From contig JAJXZP010000193.1 in the NCBI GenBank assembly GCA_021779995.1, positions 1 through 34,999 on the forward strand: a stretch of DNA of 34,999 nucleotides, given 5' to 3'. The position numbers and the translations under genes were made by a program. Shown one piece after another: positions 9,454-17,935 of the stretch (position 1 is the first letter of the stretch; every line of letters starts with the position of its first letter). The notes under the pieces are model-generated. The model was given only the letters and a program-made list of their open reading frames with translations. It was not told where the DNA came from and did no database searches. This DNA comes from a bacterium (GTDB lineage Bacteria > Spirochaetota > Spirochaetia > Treponematales > Rectinemataceae).

Positions 9454-9538
9454 GCCGCCTTCGCGACCGCGGTGCCCCGAGCCGGTTCGCGACCGCGCCG
9501 CCCCGAGCCGCGACCGCGCCGCCCTGAGCCGGTTCGCG
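9451..9538. repeat. imperfect tandem repeat between convergent genes
   Basis: The gap between the J-domain-like gene and the convergent chemoreceptor gene is filled by about three and a half copies of a 21-28-base unit built on GAGCCGGTTCGCGACCGCG. The copies differ by small insertions and substitutions. No T-rich terminator is visible. Confidence 0.7.
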
Positions 9539-11962
9539 CTACCAGGGGGCCGGGTAGAAATCTTCCACGTTGTCGGCGGTGATGAGCTTGACCGGAAGAT
9601 ACTTGATGGGGTTGAAGTCGATGCCGTTGAAGTAGTCCACCGCCATCGCGATCGGAAGAGCCCCGTCGGTCTCGGCCGGCTGGTAGGTCGTGGCGAGGAC
9701 CTTCCCTTCCTTGACGAGGTCGAGCGAGATCCGGCAGTGCCCCTGGGCCACGACGACGATGTCCTCCCTCCCCGTCTCCCGGAGCGCGTCGACGATGCCC
9801 TGGAGGGCCGAGCCCTGATCCGCGGAGACTATGCCGCCGAGCGAGCCCCCCCTTCGCGATATCCATTCCTTCACGACGGCCTTCGTCTTCGCGCGGTCGA
9901 ATTCCGTGTAGGCGCGCTCCAGGCAGGACATGCCGGGAGCGTAGGTCGCCAGCTCGGTGATCGGCGCGAAGGTCCGGGCGAAGTACGGACCCGAGCCGGG
10001 GACATGCTGCACGATGCCGTAGCCGCCGGACTTGCCCATGGCGTCGGCCAACGTGCGCGCGAGGAGCCTGAAGGAGCCCCACTCGTCGGTGCCCGTGTAG
10101 CCCAGGATGTAGGGAAAGGCCGCGGCGGACGGCATGTTCGTGCAGGCGATGATCGGGATCCCGGCGTCGTACACCGTGCGGATGAGGGCCTCGCTCCGGT
10201 CCACGTCGTTCGCCGCGAAGACCACGAGGTCCGCGCCCGAGCGGACCGCCTGGTCGATCTGCTCGGCCTGGACCCTGTCCGAGTCGGACTTGGGCAGGGG
10301 ATGGAGATCGAGCTCGAGGCCGAAGAAGGCCGCCGCCTTCTTCATGCCCGCGTTGTGCGCCAGATAGTAGGGGTGGAAGGCGGGATTCACGCTCGCTATG
10401 CGCCGGCCCCGGGCGCCCTCGGCTCCCGAGGCCGGCAGGGGAGCCTTCTTGACGCCCCAGCCCGCGTATTCGTAGTCGTGCCAGTGCCGCGCGTCGGTCT
10501 CGGCCAGGGACTCGGGGCGGCCGGGGCGCGGCGGCGCCGACTTCCGCCCCTCGTCCCAGACGAGAAGGCTCTGCCCGTCGTTCGACCTCAGGCCCGAAGC
10601 GTCGAAGGTGACGAACTGGGCCAGGTCGGCCTCGAGTCCCTCGATGTTCCGCAGATTCTCCTTGCCCAGCTCGCGGATGACGCCCGAGGCCTGCAGCAGA
10701 TCGTTCACCGCCTCGCCCACCTCCTCCATGGAGGAAGCGTTCTGCGTGGACAATCCCGCCACCGTGCGCATCGAGGCCTCGATGCGGTTCGATTCGACGT
10801 CGATGCTTCTCGCCGAGGATTGGACCTTGCCCGTCGCCTCCGAGAGCTCGCCGAGGGAGGCAGTTATCTGCTTGCTGCCCAGGCGCATCTCGTCGAGCCC
10901 GGAGATGATCTCGGCCACCCCTCCGGCCACGTCGGCTATGGTTTCGGTCATGGAGCGGACCGACGAGGAGGCGTGGACGGCCGATTCGTGGGCTTCATGG
11001 ATGCGGCCGATCGTGCCGTGGAGATTCGCCGCGATTTCCTTCGACTTGACGGCGGTCGTCTCGGCCAGCCTCCGAATCTCGTCGGCGACCACGCCGAAGC
11101 CCTTGCCGTACTCCCCCGCGTGGGCCGCCTCAATGGCGGCGTTCATGGCGAGGAGATTGGTCTGGCTCGCGACATCCTGGATGACGCCGGCCGACTCGGC
11201 GATCGTGTCGGCCGCGTCGGAGATGGCCCGCATCTCCTCGAGGCTCCGGTCCATGTCGGCCATCCCCGTCTGGGCCCGCTCGGACAGGGCCTCGATCGAT
11301 CGTCCTCTTCCCCTGGACACCTCGGCTATGCTCTGGATCGAGGCGATCATCTCCTCCACCGCGCTCGACGAGCTGGCCACCGCGGAGCCCTGGGTCTCGA
11401 TCTGGCCGACGACCTCGCGGATGGCGGTCCTGATCGACTCCACCGCCCCCTCGGCCGCGGCGATATCCCGGCGCAGGAACTCGCTGTTGCCCTTCATGCT
11501 GCCGACGCTCGCCGCGATCTGCTCGGTGGCCGAGGCGAGCTCGGAGGCGCCCGACTCCAGACGGCCGCTCGTGCTCCTCGTCGAGGCGTTGAGCAGCTTC
11601 ATGCGCATGATCAGGTTGTGGATGTTGGCGATGAAGATGGTGATACCCCGGGAGAGGGGCCCCACCAGCGTGTCGCGGCCGATTTTCAGGCGCTTGGTGA
11701 GATCCTTCTCGCCCGAGGCGAGGGCCTCGACCGGAGCGGAGACTTCCCCGACGCGCGTTCCCACCGTCCGCATCATGACGGCGACGCTGCACGCGGCGGG
11801 AACCAGGGCGAGGATGAGGGCGAGGGCCGGCAGCCCGAGGGCGCTTTCGATGAAGCCGAGGGCGCCGAGGGCCCAGGCTGCGATGACGAGCGCCGCGGTC
11901 AGGGCGAGGGGTGCGAGCGCCGAAAAGACCAGGCGCCGGGCTCGTTTGCTTGTCGATGCCAT
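9539..11962 (-). CDS. methyl-accepting chemotaxis protein fused to a periplasmic-binding-protein-like sugar-binding domain
   Basis: An 807-residue fusion. Two hydrophobic segments (about 12-35 and 39-64) are joined by a very short loop, leaving almost no periplasmic sensor. A HAMP-like segment (about 65-120) and a full MCP signalling coiled coil (about 125-450) follow; the hairpin tip [20 protein letters not shown] and the following [12 protein letters not shown] are canonical. After a linker (about 455-515), residues about 520-807 form a type I periplasmic-binding-protein (RbsB-like, Peripla_BP_4) domain: [32 protein letters not shown], then PIIACTNMP and a [10 protein letters not shown] segment. 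With two membrane helices and a cytoplasmic signalling domain, this binding domain should be inside the cell. The ATG at 11962 is preferred; an in-frame TTG at 12007 would add 15 residues. Likely role: chemotaxis to an intracellular sugar or sugar-like ligand. Confidence 0.85.
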   Translation of the reverse strand: MASTSKRARRLVFSALAPLALTAALVIAAWALGALGFIESALGLPALALILALVPAACSVAVMMRTVGTRVGEVSAPVEALASGEKDLTKRLKIGRDTLVGPLSRGITIFIANIHNLIMRMKLLNASTRSTSGRLESGASELASATEQIAASVGSMKGNSEFLRRDIAAAEGAVESIRTAIREVVGQIETQGSAVASSSSAVEEMIASIQSIAEVSRGRGRSIEALSERAQTGMADMDRSLEEMRAISDAADTIAESAGVIQDVASQTNLLAMNAAIEAAHAGEYGKGFGVVADEIRRLAETTAVKSKEIAANLHGTIGRIHEAHESAVHASSSVRSMTETIADVAGGVAEIISGLDEMRLGSKQITASLGELSEATGKVQSSARSIDVESNRIEASMRTVAGLSTQNASSMEEVGEAVNDLLQASGVIRELGKENLRNIEGLEADLAQFVTFDASGLRSNDGQSLLVWDEGRKSAPPRPGRPESLAETDARHWHDYEYAGWGVKKAPLPASGAEGARGRRIASVNPAFHPYYLAHNAGMKKAAAFFGLELDLHPLPKSDSDRVQAEQIDQAVRSGADLVVFAANDVDRSEALIRTVYDAGIPIIACTNMPSAAAFPYILGYTGTDEWGSFRLLARTLADAMGKSGGYGIVQHVPGSGPYFARTFAPITELATYAPGMSCLERAYTEFDRAKTKAVVKEWISRRGGSLGGIVSADQGSALQGIVDALRETGREDIVVVAQGHCRISLDLVKEGKVLATTYQPAETDGALPIAMAVDYFNGIDFNPIKYLPVKLITADNVEDFYPAPW

Positions 11963-12133
11963 AAATTCGCTATGATCATCCCGCTTTCCCAAACAGTAAA
12001 TGGGCAAAAGTCCGGGTGTGATGCAGAAAAGGTCGCAGCGCCGCCGTTCGCCCTTGCGTTCCGCGGATGTTTCGAGGAGGCGACGCTCAAAGGGCGCGGT
12101 TTCTTCACCTCGATCGAATATTCCAAAAAATGC

Positions 12134-12164
12134 TTGATTTCGTCGATCTAGTTTGATAAACTAG
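12134..12164 (+). promoter_or_regulatory. promoter and palindromic operator of the toxin-antitoxin operon
   Basis: A perfect palindrome, CTAGTTT-GAT-AAACTAG, occupies 12148-12164, just 5 bases before the antitoxin start. It overlaps a possible promoter (TTGATT at 12134-12139, 18-base spacer, TAAACT at 12158-12163). This is the expected place for autorepression by the antitoxin, alone or with the toxin. If the -10 is right, the mRNA would be almost leaderless for the 12170 start. Confidence 0.6.
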
Positions 12165-12169
12165 TTGAT

Positions 12170-12412
12170 ATGGATAGCGTAATGGAAATCGGGGCCTTCG
12201 AGGCCAAGACCCGTTTCTCCGAGCTTCTCGAAACGGTCCGCGGGGGCCGGGAAATTATCGTCACGCGAAGGGGGGAGCCCATGGCCCGCATTGTGCCTAT
12301 CGGCGATAAAAAGGAAGAGATAGCCCTCCTTCTCAGGGAGTTCGAGGACATACGTGCGGGAGCTCGGCCCGGTCCTTCCATTCGCGCCCTCATCGAGGAA
12401 GGTCGTCGATGA
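12170..12412 (+). CDS. type II antitoxin, Phd/YefM family
   Basis: An 80-residue Phd/YefM-family antitoxin. The N-terminal DNA-binding and dimerisation fold is seen in GAFEAKTRFSELLETVRGG and in REIIVTRRGEPMARIVPI; the C-terminal tail (REFEDIRAGARPGPSIRALI) is the flexible part that should wrap and block the toxin. Its last four bases (ATGA) overlap the toxin start, so translation is coupled. A second in-frame ATG at 12182 is equally plausible and would remove four residues. It should repress its own operon through the palindrome at 12148-12164. Confidence 0.88.
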   Translation: MDSVMEIGAFEAKTRFSELLETVRGGREIIVTRRGEPMARIVPIGDKKEEIALLLREFEDIRAGARPGPSIRALIEEGRR

Positions 12413-12822
12413 GCTTCGTCCTCGACGCGAGCGTCGCGGCGAGCCTCTTTCTCCCCGACGAGGAGAGTGAGACGGCAAGGTCGATACTGGGCGGGGCCGG
12501 AGGCAGCATCCTCGTCCCGACCCTGTTCTGGTACGAGATGGCCAGCATTCTGTCGGCCAGCGTTCGGAAGGGCAGGCTGGGCGAAGGCCCGGCCTTCAGG
12601 GCTCTCGAGATGCTGCGCAGGCTCGGCTTGAAGGTCGATGCCCGCCCCATCGAAGAACTCCTGCCTGCTATCTTCATGCTGTCGCGGGAGCACGAGCTTT
12701 CGTCGTACGACTCGGCGTATCTCGAACTGGCCGCGCGCGAGGGCGCGACTCTCTGCAGCCACGATGGGGAATTGCGGGCGGCCGCGAAAAAGATAGGCCT
12801 TTCGCTGCTTCCCGCCGCGTGA
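12409..12822 (+). CDS. vapC: PIN-domain ribonuclease toxin, VapC family
   Basis: A 137-residue PIN-domain toxin, expected to be an Mg/Mn-dependent ribonuclease held inactive by the upstream antitoxin. The acidic active site is complete: Asp6 in FVLDAS, Glu43 in WYEMAS, Asp101 in SYDSAYLELA and Asp119 in SHDGEL. The length is normal. The start overlaps the antitoxin stop by four bases. Pairing a Phd-type antitoxin with a VapC toxin is common. The module sits next to duplicated tRNA 3'-end sequence (12.8-13.2 kb), which fits acquisition as part of a mobile or laterally transferred segment, though no integrase is present. Confidence 0.9.
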   Translation: MSFVLDASVAASLFLPDEESETARSILGGAGGSILVPTLFWYEMASILSASVRKGRLGEGPAFRALEMLRRLGLKVDARPIEELLPAIFMLSREHELSSYDSAYLELAAREGATLCSHDGELRAAAKKIGLSLLPAA

Positions 12823-12831
12823 TTCGGCGCA

Positions 12832-13119
12832 GCTCCGGGCCGGGGAAAGCGCTCTCGCGCGCTCGCCCGCGTCGCGCGCTTCCGTGCGGGCTCGATTCCC
12901 GGTCTCGCTTATAAAAAAAGCGCGCTCCCCAGCGGGGATCGCGCCTTTTTAGCCGAGACCGGGAATCGCCCTCCGCGATTCGGCATCCTGCCTCATCGCT
13001 CCGGGCCGGGGAAAGCGCTCTCGCCCGCGTCGCGCGCTCGCCGCTCTCGCGCGCTTCCGTGCGGGCTCGACCGATCGCCATCCTCAGATGATCGGATGGC
13101 GATCGGGGCGCTTTCCCAT
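12832..13119. repeat. imperfect tandem duplication downstream of vapC
   Basis: The block that starts GCTCCGGGCCGGGGAAAGCG at 12832 recurs at 12998, and the associated CGTGCGGGCTCGA is found at about 12883 and 13058. Each copy leads into a palindrome carrying tRNA-Thr 3'-end sequence. The second copy contains an extra perfect 13-base stem (13071-13083 with 13094-13106), itself enclosed by GGGAAAGCGC (13008) and GCGCTTTCCC (13108). No gene is seen in this 356-base gap between vapC and the tRNA. Confidence 0.75.
12893..12968. repeat. palindrome containing a truncated tRNA-Thr 3' end and terminator copy
   Basis: A nearly perfect 76-base palindrome. The outer arms are CGATTCCCGGTCTCG and its complement (12893-12907 with 12954-12968); the core is an A7-GCGCG...CGCGC-T5 hairpin. 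The right part (12951-12968) is identical to the last bases of the intact tRNA-Thr gene at 13179-13196, and the core copies that gene's terminator. Homology to the tRNA stops within the T-arm. Confidence 0.8.
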
Positions 13120-13196
13120 CGATATCCCGGTCTCGCTTATTAAAAAAGCGCGCTCCCCAGCGGGGATCGCGCTTTTTTAGCCGAGACCGGGAATCG
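13120..13196. repeat. palindrome overlapping the 3' end of tRNA-Thr
   Basis: The intact tRNA gene's own 3' end (13182-13196) has an inverted copy on the far side of its terminator (13120-13135, CGATATCCCGGTCTCG, one inserted base). In an unprocessed transcript the 3' half of the T-arm and acceptor stem could pair with this downstream copy, with the terminator hairpin in the middle. Confidence 0.75.
13142..13178 (-). terminator. intrinsic terminator of tRNA-Thr, bidirectional
   Basis: An A6-GCGCG(A/C)TCCCC stem with its complement and a T6 tract on either strand, starting directly after the tRNA discriminator base. It should stop the tRNA transcript and also any plus-strand read-through from vapC. 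Confidence 0.88.
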
Positions 13197-13251
13197 AACC
13201 CGGTACCTGCGCATTACGAGTGCGCCGCTCTGCCAAGTGAGCTATCTCGGC
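13179..13251 (-). tRNA. tRNA-Thr (CGT anticodon)
   Basis: A complete cloverleaf folds on the minus strand: acceptor GCCGAGA/TCTCGGC, D-arm GCTC/GAGC, anticodon arm GCGCA-CTCGTAA-TGCGC, five-base variable loop and T-arm CCGGG-TTCGATT-CCCGG. The anticodon CGT reads ACG (threonine). The body is 72 bases plus a U discriminator at 13179; CCA is not encoded. It has its own consensus promoter and terminator. Confidence 0.96.
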
Positions 13252-13263
13252 GAAGACAGAGCG

Positions 13264-13292
13264 ACTATATCGGGCGAAAGGACGAAAATCAA
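13264..13292 (-). promoter_or_regulatory. sigma70-type promoter of tRNA-Thr
   Basis: TTGATT (13287-13292) and TATAGT (13264-13269) on the minus strand have an ideal 17-base spacer and lie 12 bases before the mature tRNA 5' end. This is the best promoter match in the window. Confidence 0.78.
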
Positions 13293-13344
13293 GAGGATCG
13301 GGCTCGCCGAAACGAGCGTAGCGCGGCTTTGCGGTGCCGACCCG

Positions 13345-13989
13345 CTATTTTTTCCGCCGCGAGTTCACGAACCTGATGAAGTCGTTGATGTTCTTGACGA
13401 CGATGCGGTCGGGGTACACTTCCAGGCGGCGCTGATTGGCGAAGTGATTGAGTATGGTCTGGACTTCGGTGTCCGACATGCCGGCCCAATGCGAGACGTC
13501 CTCCATCGTCACCTTGAACTCGCGTTTTTCGCCGTCCTGCTCGCCGCCCGACACTGCGGCGTTGGTCTCGTAGAGCATGAGGAAGACGTCGGCGATGCGG
13601 GCCTGGGGATCGTCGAGGGTGAGGATCATGAAGCGGCGCTTCTGGTCCCAGATGCGCTTGGTGAAGAGCTTGAGGAGCCTGAGCGCGATCTGGGGGTTGC
13701 CCATCATGAGCACCTCGAAGTTTGCGCGGTTGAACTCGAGCACCTTGACCGTGTCGATGGCCTGGGCCGTGGCGGAGCGGGGCGCGCCTTCGAGGATGGC
13801 CATCTCGCCGAAGATCTCGGGGGGCTGGAGGATGTCGATGGTCTTCTCGAGCTCGCCGACGATCTTCGAGATCTTCACCCGGCCGCCCTGGATGAGGTAG
13901 AAGCTGTCGCCGGGCTCGTACTCGGCGAAGATGAGCTCGCCCGGCTGGTAGGTCCGCGCGAAGCGGGTGAAGGCTGCCAAATCAGCCAT
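13345..13989 (-). CDS. Crp/Fnr-like cyclic-nucleotide-binding protein
   Basis: A 214-residue protein with an N-terminal cNMP-binding beta-roll: YQPGELIFAEYEPGDSFYLI, then a phosphate-binding-cassette-like segment PPEIFGEMAILEGAPRSATA. A long dimer helix follows, then a C-terminal winged-helix region (TMEDVSHWAGMSDTEVQTIL and a short wing), so it is probably a transcription regulator of the Crp/Fnr superfamily. No Fe-S cysteines are present. Its start overlaps the end of the cNMP/TPR gene by 8 bases and has a GAGGGGGG ribosome-binding site, so the two are co-translated and may act together. Ligand and targets unknown. A divergent fold assignment for the C terminus cannot be excluded. Confidence 0.85.
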   Translation of the reverse strand: MADLAAFTRFARTYQPGELIFAEYEPGDSFYLIQGGRVKISKIVGELEKTIDILQPPEIFGEMAILEGAPRSATAQAIDTVKVLEFNRANFEVLMMGNPQIALRLLKLFTKRIWDQKRRFMILTLDDPQARIADVFLMLYETNAAVSGGEQDGEKREFKVTMEDVSHWAGMSDTEVQTILNHFANQRRLEVYPDRIVVKNINDFIRFVNSRRKK

Positions 13990-15046
13990 GCTTGCCCCCC
14001 TCGAGCTGGCGGAGCGACCTGGTGGCCTTGATCCGCGTCGACGCGTCCTCGTCGTTTTCCATCGAGAGAATTTTCTTGTAGAAGCCCTTGGCCCGCTCCG
14101 CGTCGCCCTTGCGCTCGTAGGACTGTCCGAGCCAGTAGAGCGTGTCGATGAGGTCGGGGTGCTTGGGGTAGGTCTGCACCAGCTGGGTGAAGTGCTTGAT
14201 GGTGAGGTCGTACTGCTGGAGCATGTAGAGGCACCTTCCCATGTCGTAGAGAGCCTTCATGGTGTATTCGGGATCCTCGTTGGCCTCGACGATGCGCTTG
14301 AAGCCGGCGAGGGCCTCCTTGTAGCGCTCCGAGCTGAAGAGGCTCACCGCGTCGTAGTAGTCCTTGGCCGCGCCGGAGAGCGTGTCGCCGGGCGCCCGCT
14401 GGGCGGGCGGCACGGAGGCCACGAGCTCCTCGGCGCTCTCGGCCGTGGCGCGGCCGGTGCGGGCGGAGGCCTCGGCGACGAGGGGAGCGGGACCCCTGCC
14501 GTCGCCGTACTTGACCGATCCCGCCTCGGCCATCTCGAGATAGCGGCTTGCCTGCTCGGCCAGCTTGCCCGCCGGGTAGTAGGTCAGGTAGCGGCTGAAG
14601 ACGTACTTGCCCTGGGAGTACTGCCTGCTCTTGAGGTAGTACTCGCCGGCCTTGAACAGTCCGTACTCCGGGCTCTGGGCTTCGGATTTCTCGAGCAGGT
14701 TCTCGACCTGCTTGTGCACCCGCCTGAGCTGGTTCGAGAAGACCTTGAGCATCTTCATGATGATGCGGGTGTTCGCCTGGGCGAAGACTTCGAACTCGGG
14801 CACGTTGAAGACGAGGACCTGGGCGTCGGAGAGCACGAGGGCGTTCTCCTCCCGCGGATATTTCCCCAGGGCGCTCTTGACGCCGAAGAACTCGCCCGTC
14901 TGTATGACCTCGCGCGTCTCCTTGCCGGTCTCGATGTCGGCGTAGTTGAGGCTCACCTTCCCCGATTGGAGAATGAAGACCTTGTCGCTCACATCTCCCT
15001 GGAAGTAGATCACCGAGTTGGCGCGGTAGCTTCCTACCTTAGGCAT
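13982..15046 (-). CDS. cyclic-nucleotide-binding protein with TPR repeats
   Basis: A 354-residue protein with an N-terminal cNMP-binding domain (about 1-130; SYRANSVIYFQGDVSDKVFI, TGEFFGVKSALGKYPREE), a coiled linker, and TPR-like helical repeats (about 125-170 and 225-345; e.g. YYLKSRQYSQGKYVFSRYL, LYDMGRCLYMLQQYDLTIKH, and a YWLGQSYERKGDAERAKGFY repeat of YbgF/BamD type). There is no DNA-binding domain and no signal peptide, so it is likely a cytoplasmic adaptor that couples nucleotide binding to protein-protein contacts. From memory, cNMP-TPR proteins next to a Crp-like gene recur in spirochaetes, which supports the proposed host. The start has GGGAG upstream. Confidence 0.82.
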   Translation of the reverse strand: MPKVGSYRANSVIYFQGDVSDKVFILQSGKVSLNYADIETGKETREVIQTGEFFGVKSALGKYPREENALVLSDAQVLVFNVPEFEVFAQANTRIIMKMLKVFSNQLRRVHKQVENLLEKSEAQSPEYGLFKAGEYYLKSRQYSQGKYVFSRYLTYYPAGKLAEQASRYLEMAEAGSVKYGDGRGPAPLVAEASARTGRATAESAEELVASVPPAQRAPGDTLSGAAKDYYDAVSLFSSERYKEALAGFKRIVEANEDPEYTMKALYDMGRCLYMLQQYDLTIKHFTQLVQTYPKHPDLIDTLYWLGQSYERKGDAERAKGFYKKILSMENDEDASTRIKATRSLRQLEGGKHG

Positions 15047-15103
15047 CCTATCAGACTCCCGTCCGGATCTCCTCGAAAGCCGTCAGACTTTCGGGAAAGC
15101 CAC

Positions 15104-15109
15104 AATATA
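15104..15109 (-). promoter_or_regulatory. possible -10 element for the cNMP operon
   Basis: TATATT on the minus strand about 60 bases before the cNMP/TPR start, in the short gap after the amidohydrolase gene. No convincing -35 is visible, so the call is weak. Confidence 0.3.
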
Positions 15110-15185
15110 GTGTAGGCCGTGCGGCCCTGCATTGCCAGCCCGCCGAGGAGTCCGACCGCGAATCTTCGATCGTCGATCATGGTTC

Positions 15186-16424
15186 TTACGGCTCGAAGGG
15201 CAGGTAATCCAGTTTCTTGTCGAAACCCACGAATGCGCGAAGGTGCCTATACAGAGCCGCGGGGTCTCCCTTCACGAAGGTCGCGCGCCCTCCGAGGTCG
15301 ATCCTGCCGTAACCGCCCGCGGCGAGCTCGTGCGCGAAAAAATCGCCGTACTTGTCCTCGTCGCCCAGCACGGGCGAGCCGGCGACCGTCAGAAGCTCGA
15401 GATCCTCGGGATGCGATGCGCAGAGACTCTCGTAGGGGTCGTCTGAGCTCGCGCGGAAGATCGCGAAGTCGGCGAAGGCTCCCGGCTCGACGATGCCGAC
15501 CCTGCCTTGCATGCGCAGGGCCTTCGCCGCGTTGGAGGACACCATCTCGAAGAGGCTCTTCGCGGGCAGTTCCTCGCCGTACAGCTCGCGGTAGCTCGAG
15601 CGGGCGAAGCGCATCTCCTCGAGGAGATTGACGGAGCCGGTGTGGGTCGAGTCGGTGCCGAGGGCCACGTTGACCCCCGCGCGGAGCATTTTCCGGATCT
15701 TGCAGGTCAGGTTGAACATGAACTGGTTCGAGGCGGGGCACCAGGCCACCGAGGCCTGGCCCCGCTTGACCTTGCGGATGTCCTCGTCCGAGAAGCCGAT
15801 GCAATGGACCAGGAGGTCGTGCTCGTCGAGGGCCTCGGAGCGCTCCAGGATGCCGACGCCGTCCTGGCTTTCCGGGTCGAAGCCCTCTTCGAGATGGGTT
15901 ATGAAGGGCCAATCGCGCTCGACGGCCCATCGATGCTCGATCTCCACGCCCTCTCCCCAGCCCAGGTCGAAGGAGGAGCACTCGTGGGCCAGGCAGTAGT
16001 CCTTGATCACGCGTATGGGGAGGCCTGCCAGGTGGGCTTCGTTCAGCTCGTGGGGGAAATGATCGTTGACCGTGCCGACGCCGGAGAAGAGGTTCTTGTA
16101 GGCTCCGAGCCGGTACATCGTGGCCACGTCGATGGAAGCGCGCTCGCGGTAGACGGGCGAGGCCTTGAGGTCGGCGTCCCAGGGGGCCCAGTTCAGGTAG
16201 AACGAGCCGGCCTCCGGGCCCACGCGCGGCAGGTAATTGCCGCGCAGATGGTCGTGGACGTTGACGAGGGCGGGGAAGACGATCGCGGCCGAGCCGATTT
16301 TGAGCTCGCGCCGCGAGCCCAGGCCGAATCCCGCCACCTTGCCCTCCTCCACGCGCACGGAGGCCGAGCCGCGGATCTTGCGGGGAGTAACGACGGTGGC
16401 ATCGGTCAGAGCGTATGCGGTCAC
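15186..16424 (-). CDS. amidohydrolase-superfamily deaminase/chlorohydrolase-like enzyme
   Basis: A 412-residue metal-dependent hydrolase of the amidohydrolase superfamily. Metal and catalytic residues can be located: HxH at His57/His59 (VNVHDHLRGN), His177 with Glu180 (ITHLEEGFD), His207 (LVHCIGFSDED) and Asp258 (GTDSTHTGS). The pattern HLEE plus GTDS fits the SAH/guanine/cytosine-deaminase and TrzN-like subgroup acting on nucleobases or related heterocycles, rather than dihydroorotase or urease; the substrate is not predictable. The start is GTG 16424 (an upstream ATG is followed at once by a stop). It lies 141 bases after the ROK kinase gene on the same strand; no functional link is obvious. 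Confidence 0.85.
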   Translation of the reverse strand: MTAYALTDATVVTPRKIRGSASVRVEEGKVAGFGLGSRRELKIGSAAIVFPALVNVHDHLRGNYLPRVGPEAGSFYLNWAPWDADLKASPVYRERASIDVATMYRLGAYKNLFSGVGTVNDHFPHELNEAHLAGLPIRVIKDYCLAHECSSFDLGWGEGVEIEHRWAVERDWPFITHLEEGFDPESQDGVGILERSEALDEHDLLVHCIGFSDEDIRKVKRGQASVAWCPASNQFMFNLTCKIRKMLRAGVNVALGTDSTHTGSVNLLEEMRFARSSYRELYGEELPAKSLFEMVSSNAAKALRMQGRVGIVEPGAFADFAIFRASSDDPYESLCASHPEDLELLTVAGSPVLGDEDKYGDFFAHELAAGGYGRIDLGGRATFVKGDPAALYRHLRAFVGFDKKLDYLPFEP

Positions 16425-16565
16425 GGCTCACATCCTACCGGACCTCTCCACCTGCTGGTTGTCGAGGTCCCCATTTAATTCTCGGCGGAGGAGAGCCGGA
16501 CATTCACTGTCTTTTAGCCGGAGGCCCCGCGGCGAGGTTCGCCTGCCGCGCGGGCGGCGCGTCCT

Positions 16566-17470
<905 letters not shown>

Positions 17471-17474
<4 letters not shown>

Positions 17475-17935
17475 GATTCGCTCCTTGCCGCGGAGACATG
17501 CTTGGCGTACATGAAGTAGTCGTCGCCGGGGCCGTAGAAATCCGGAATGTGCCCGATGAGGGCGTAGCCCGACTCGGCGAGGAACCTCCCGGCCACGGCC
17601 TTTTCCCTGCGCTTCGACATCTCGAAGCGGACGATCGCCGAGGCGTCGCGGCTCAGGGCTTCGCGCTCCACCTCGTCGAGAAGCCTCGCGCCGTCCTCGT
17701 GGGCGGAGCGGGAGGACGCGAGGCAGAAGGCCGTCACGTCGAAGGTGAACTCCGCCTCCCTCCTCATGAGGGCGAAGCCTTCGAGCGTCTCGCCCTCGCG
17801 CAGCTCGACGAGCGCGTAGGAGCCTCCGGGGCTCTCGGCCCAGGCGCGCAGCGACTCGGCGAGCATCTCCAGCTCGATGTCGAGGAAGGCCCCGGTATCG
17901 CCGGCGAGGCGCAGGCAGTCGCCGATGTCGGTCAA
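17471..17935 (-). CDS. GNAT-family N-acetyltransferase
   Basis: A 154-residue protein ending in a clear GNAT tail (AVAGRFLAESGYALIGHIPDF followed by YGPGDDYFMYAKHV), which is the acceptor-side helix and strand of the fold. The central strands (SYALVELREGETLEGFALM, then FDVTAFCLASSRS) fit the acetyl-CoA-binding core, although the usual Q/RxxGxG/A loop is degenerate. The proposed start is TTG 17935, which overlaps the PEGA gene's TGA as TTGA; no strong ribosome-binding site is seen, so initiation probably relies on coupling. An ATG about 22 codons further in is an alternative. Target unknown; tight coupling to an envelope protein and a sugar kinase suggests a shared pathway but proves nothing. 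Confidence 0.75.

Noticed and set aside
9737-12151. An 804-residue plus-strand frame opposite the chemoreceptor
   Set aside because: Composition (Gly/Arg/Asp/His-rich) is that of a complement shadow; the minus-strand reading has the canonical MCP hairpin.
12951-12968. A second tRNA gene
   Set aside because: Only the last part of the T-arm and acceptor 3' strand is present; no anticodon or D-arm. Treated as a duplicated fragment.
12170-13251. An integrated mobile island with vapBC as cargo, bounded by tRNA direct repeats
   Set aside because: No integrase or transposase is present and the repeated 18 bases enclose only about 210 bases that do not include vapBC; kept as a hypothesis under the tRNA finding.
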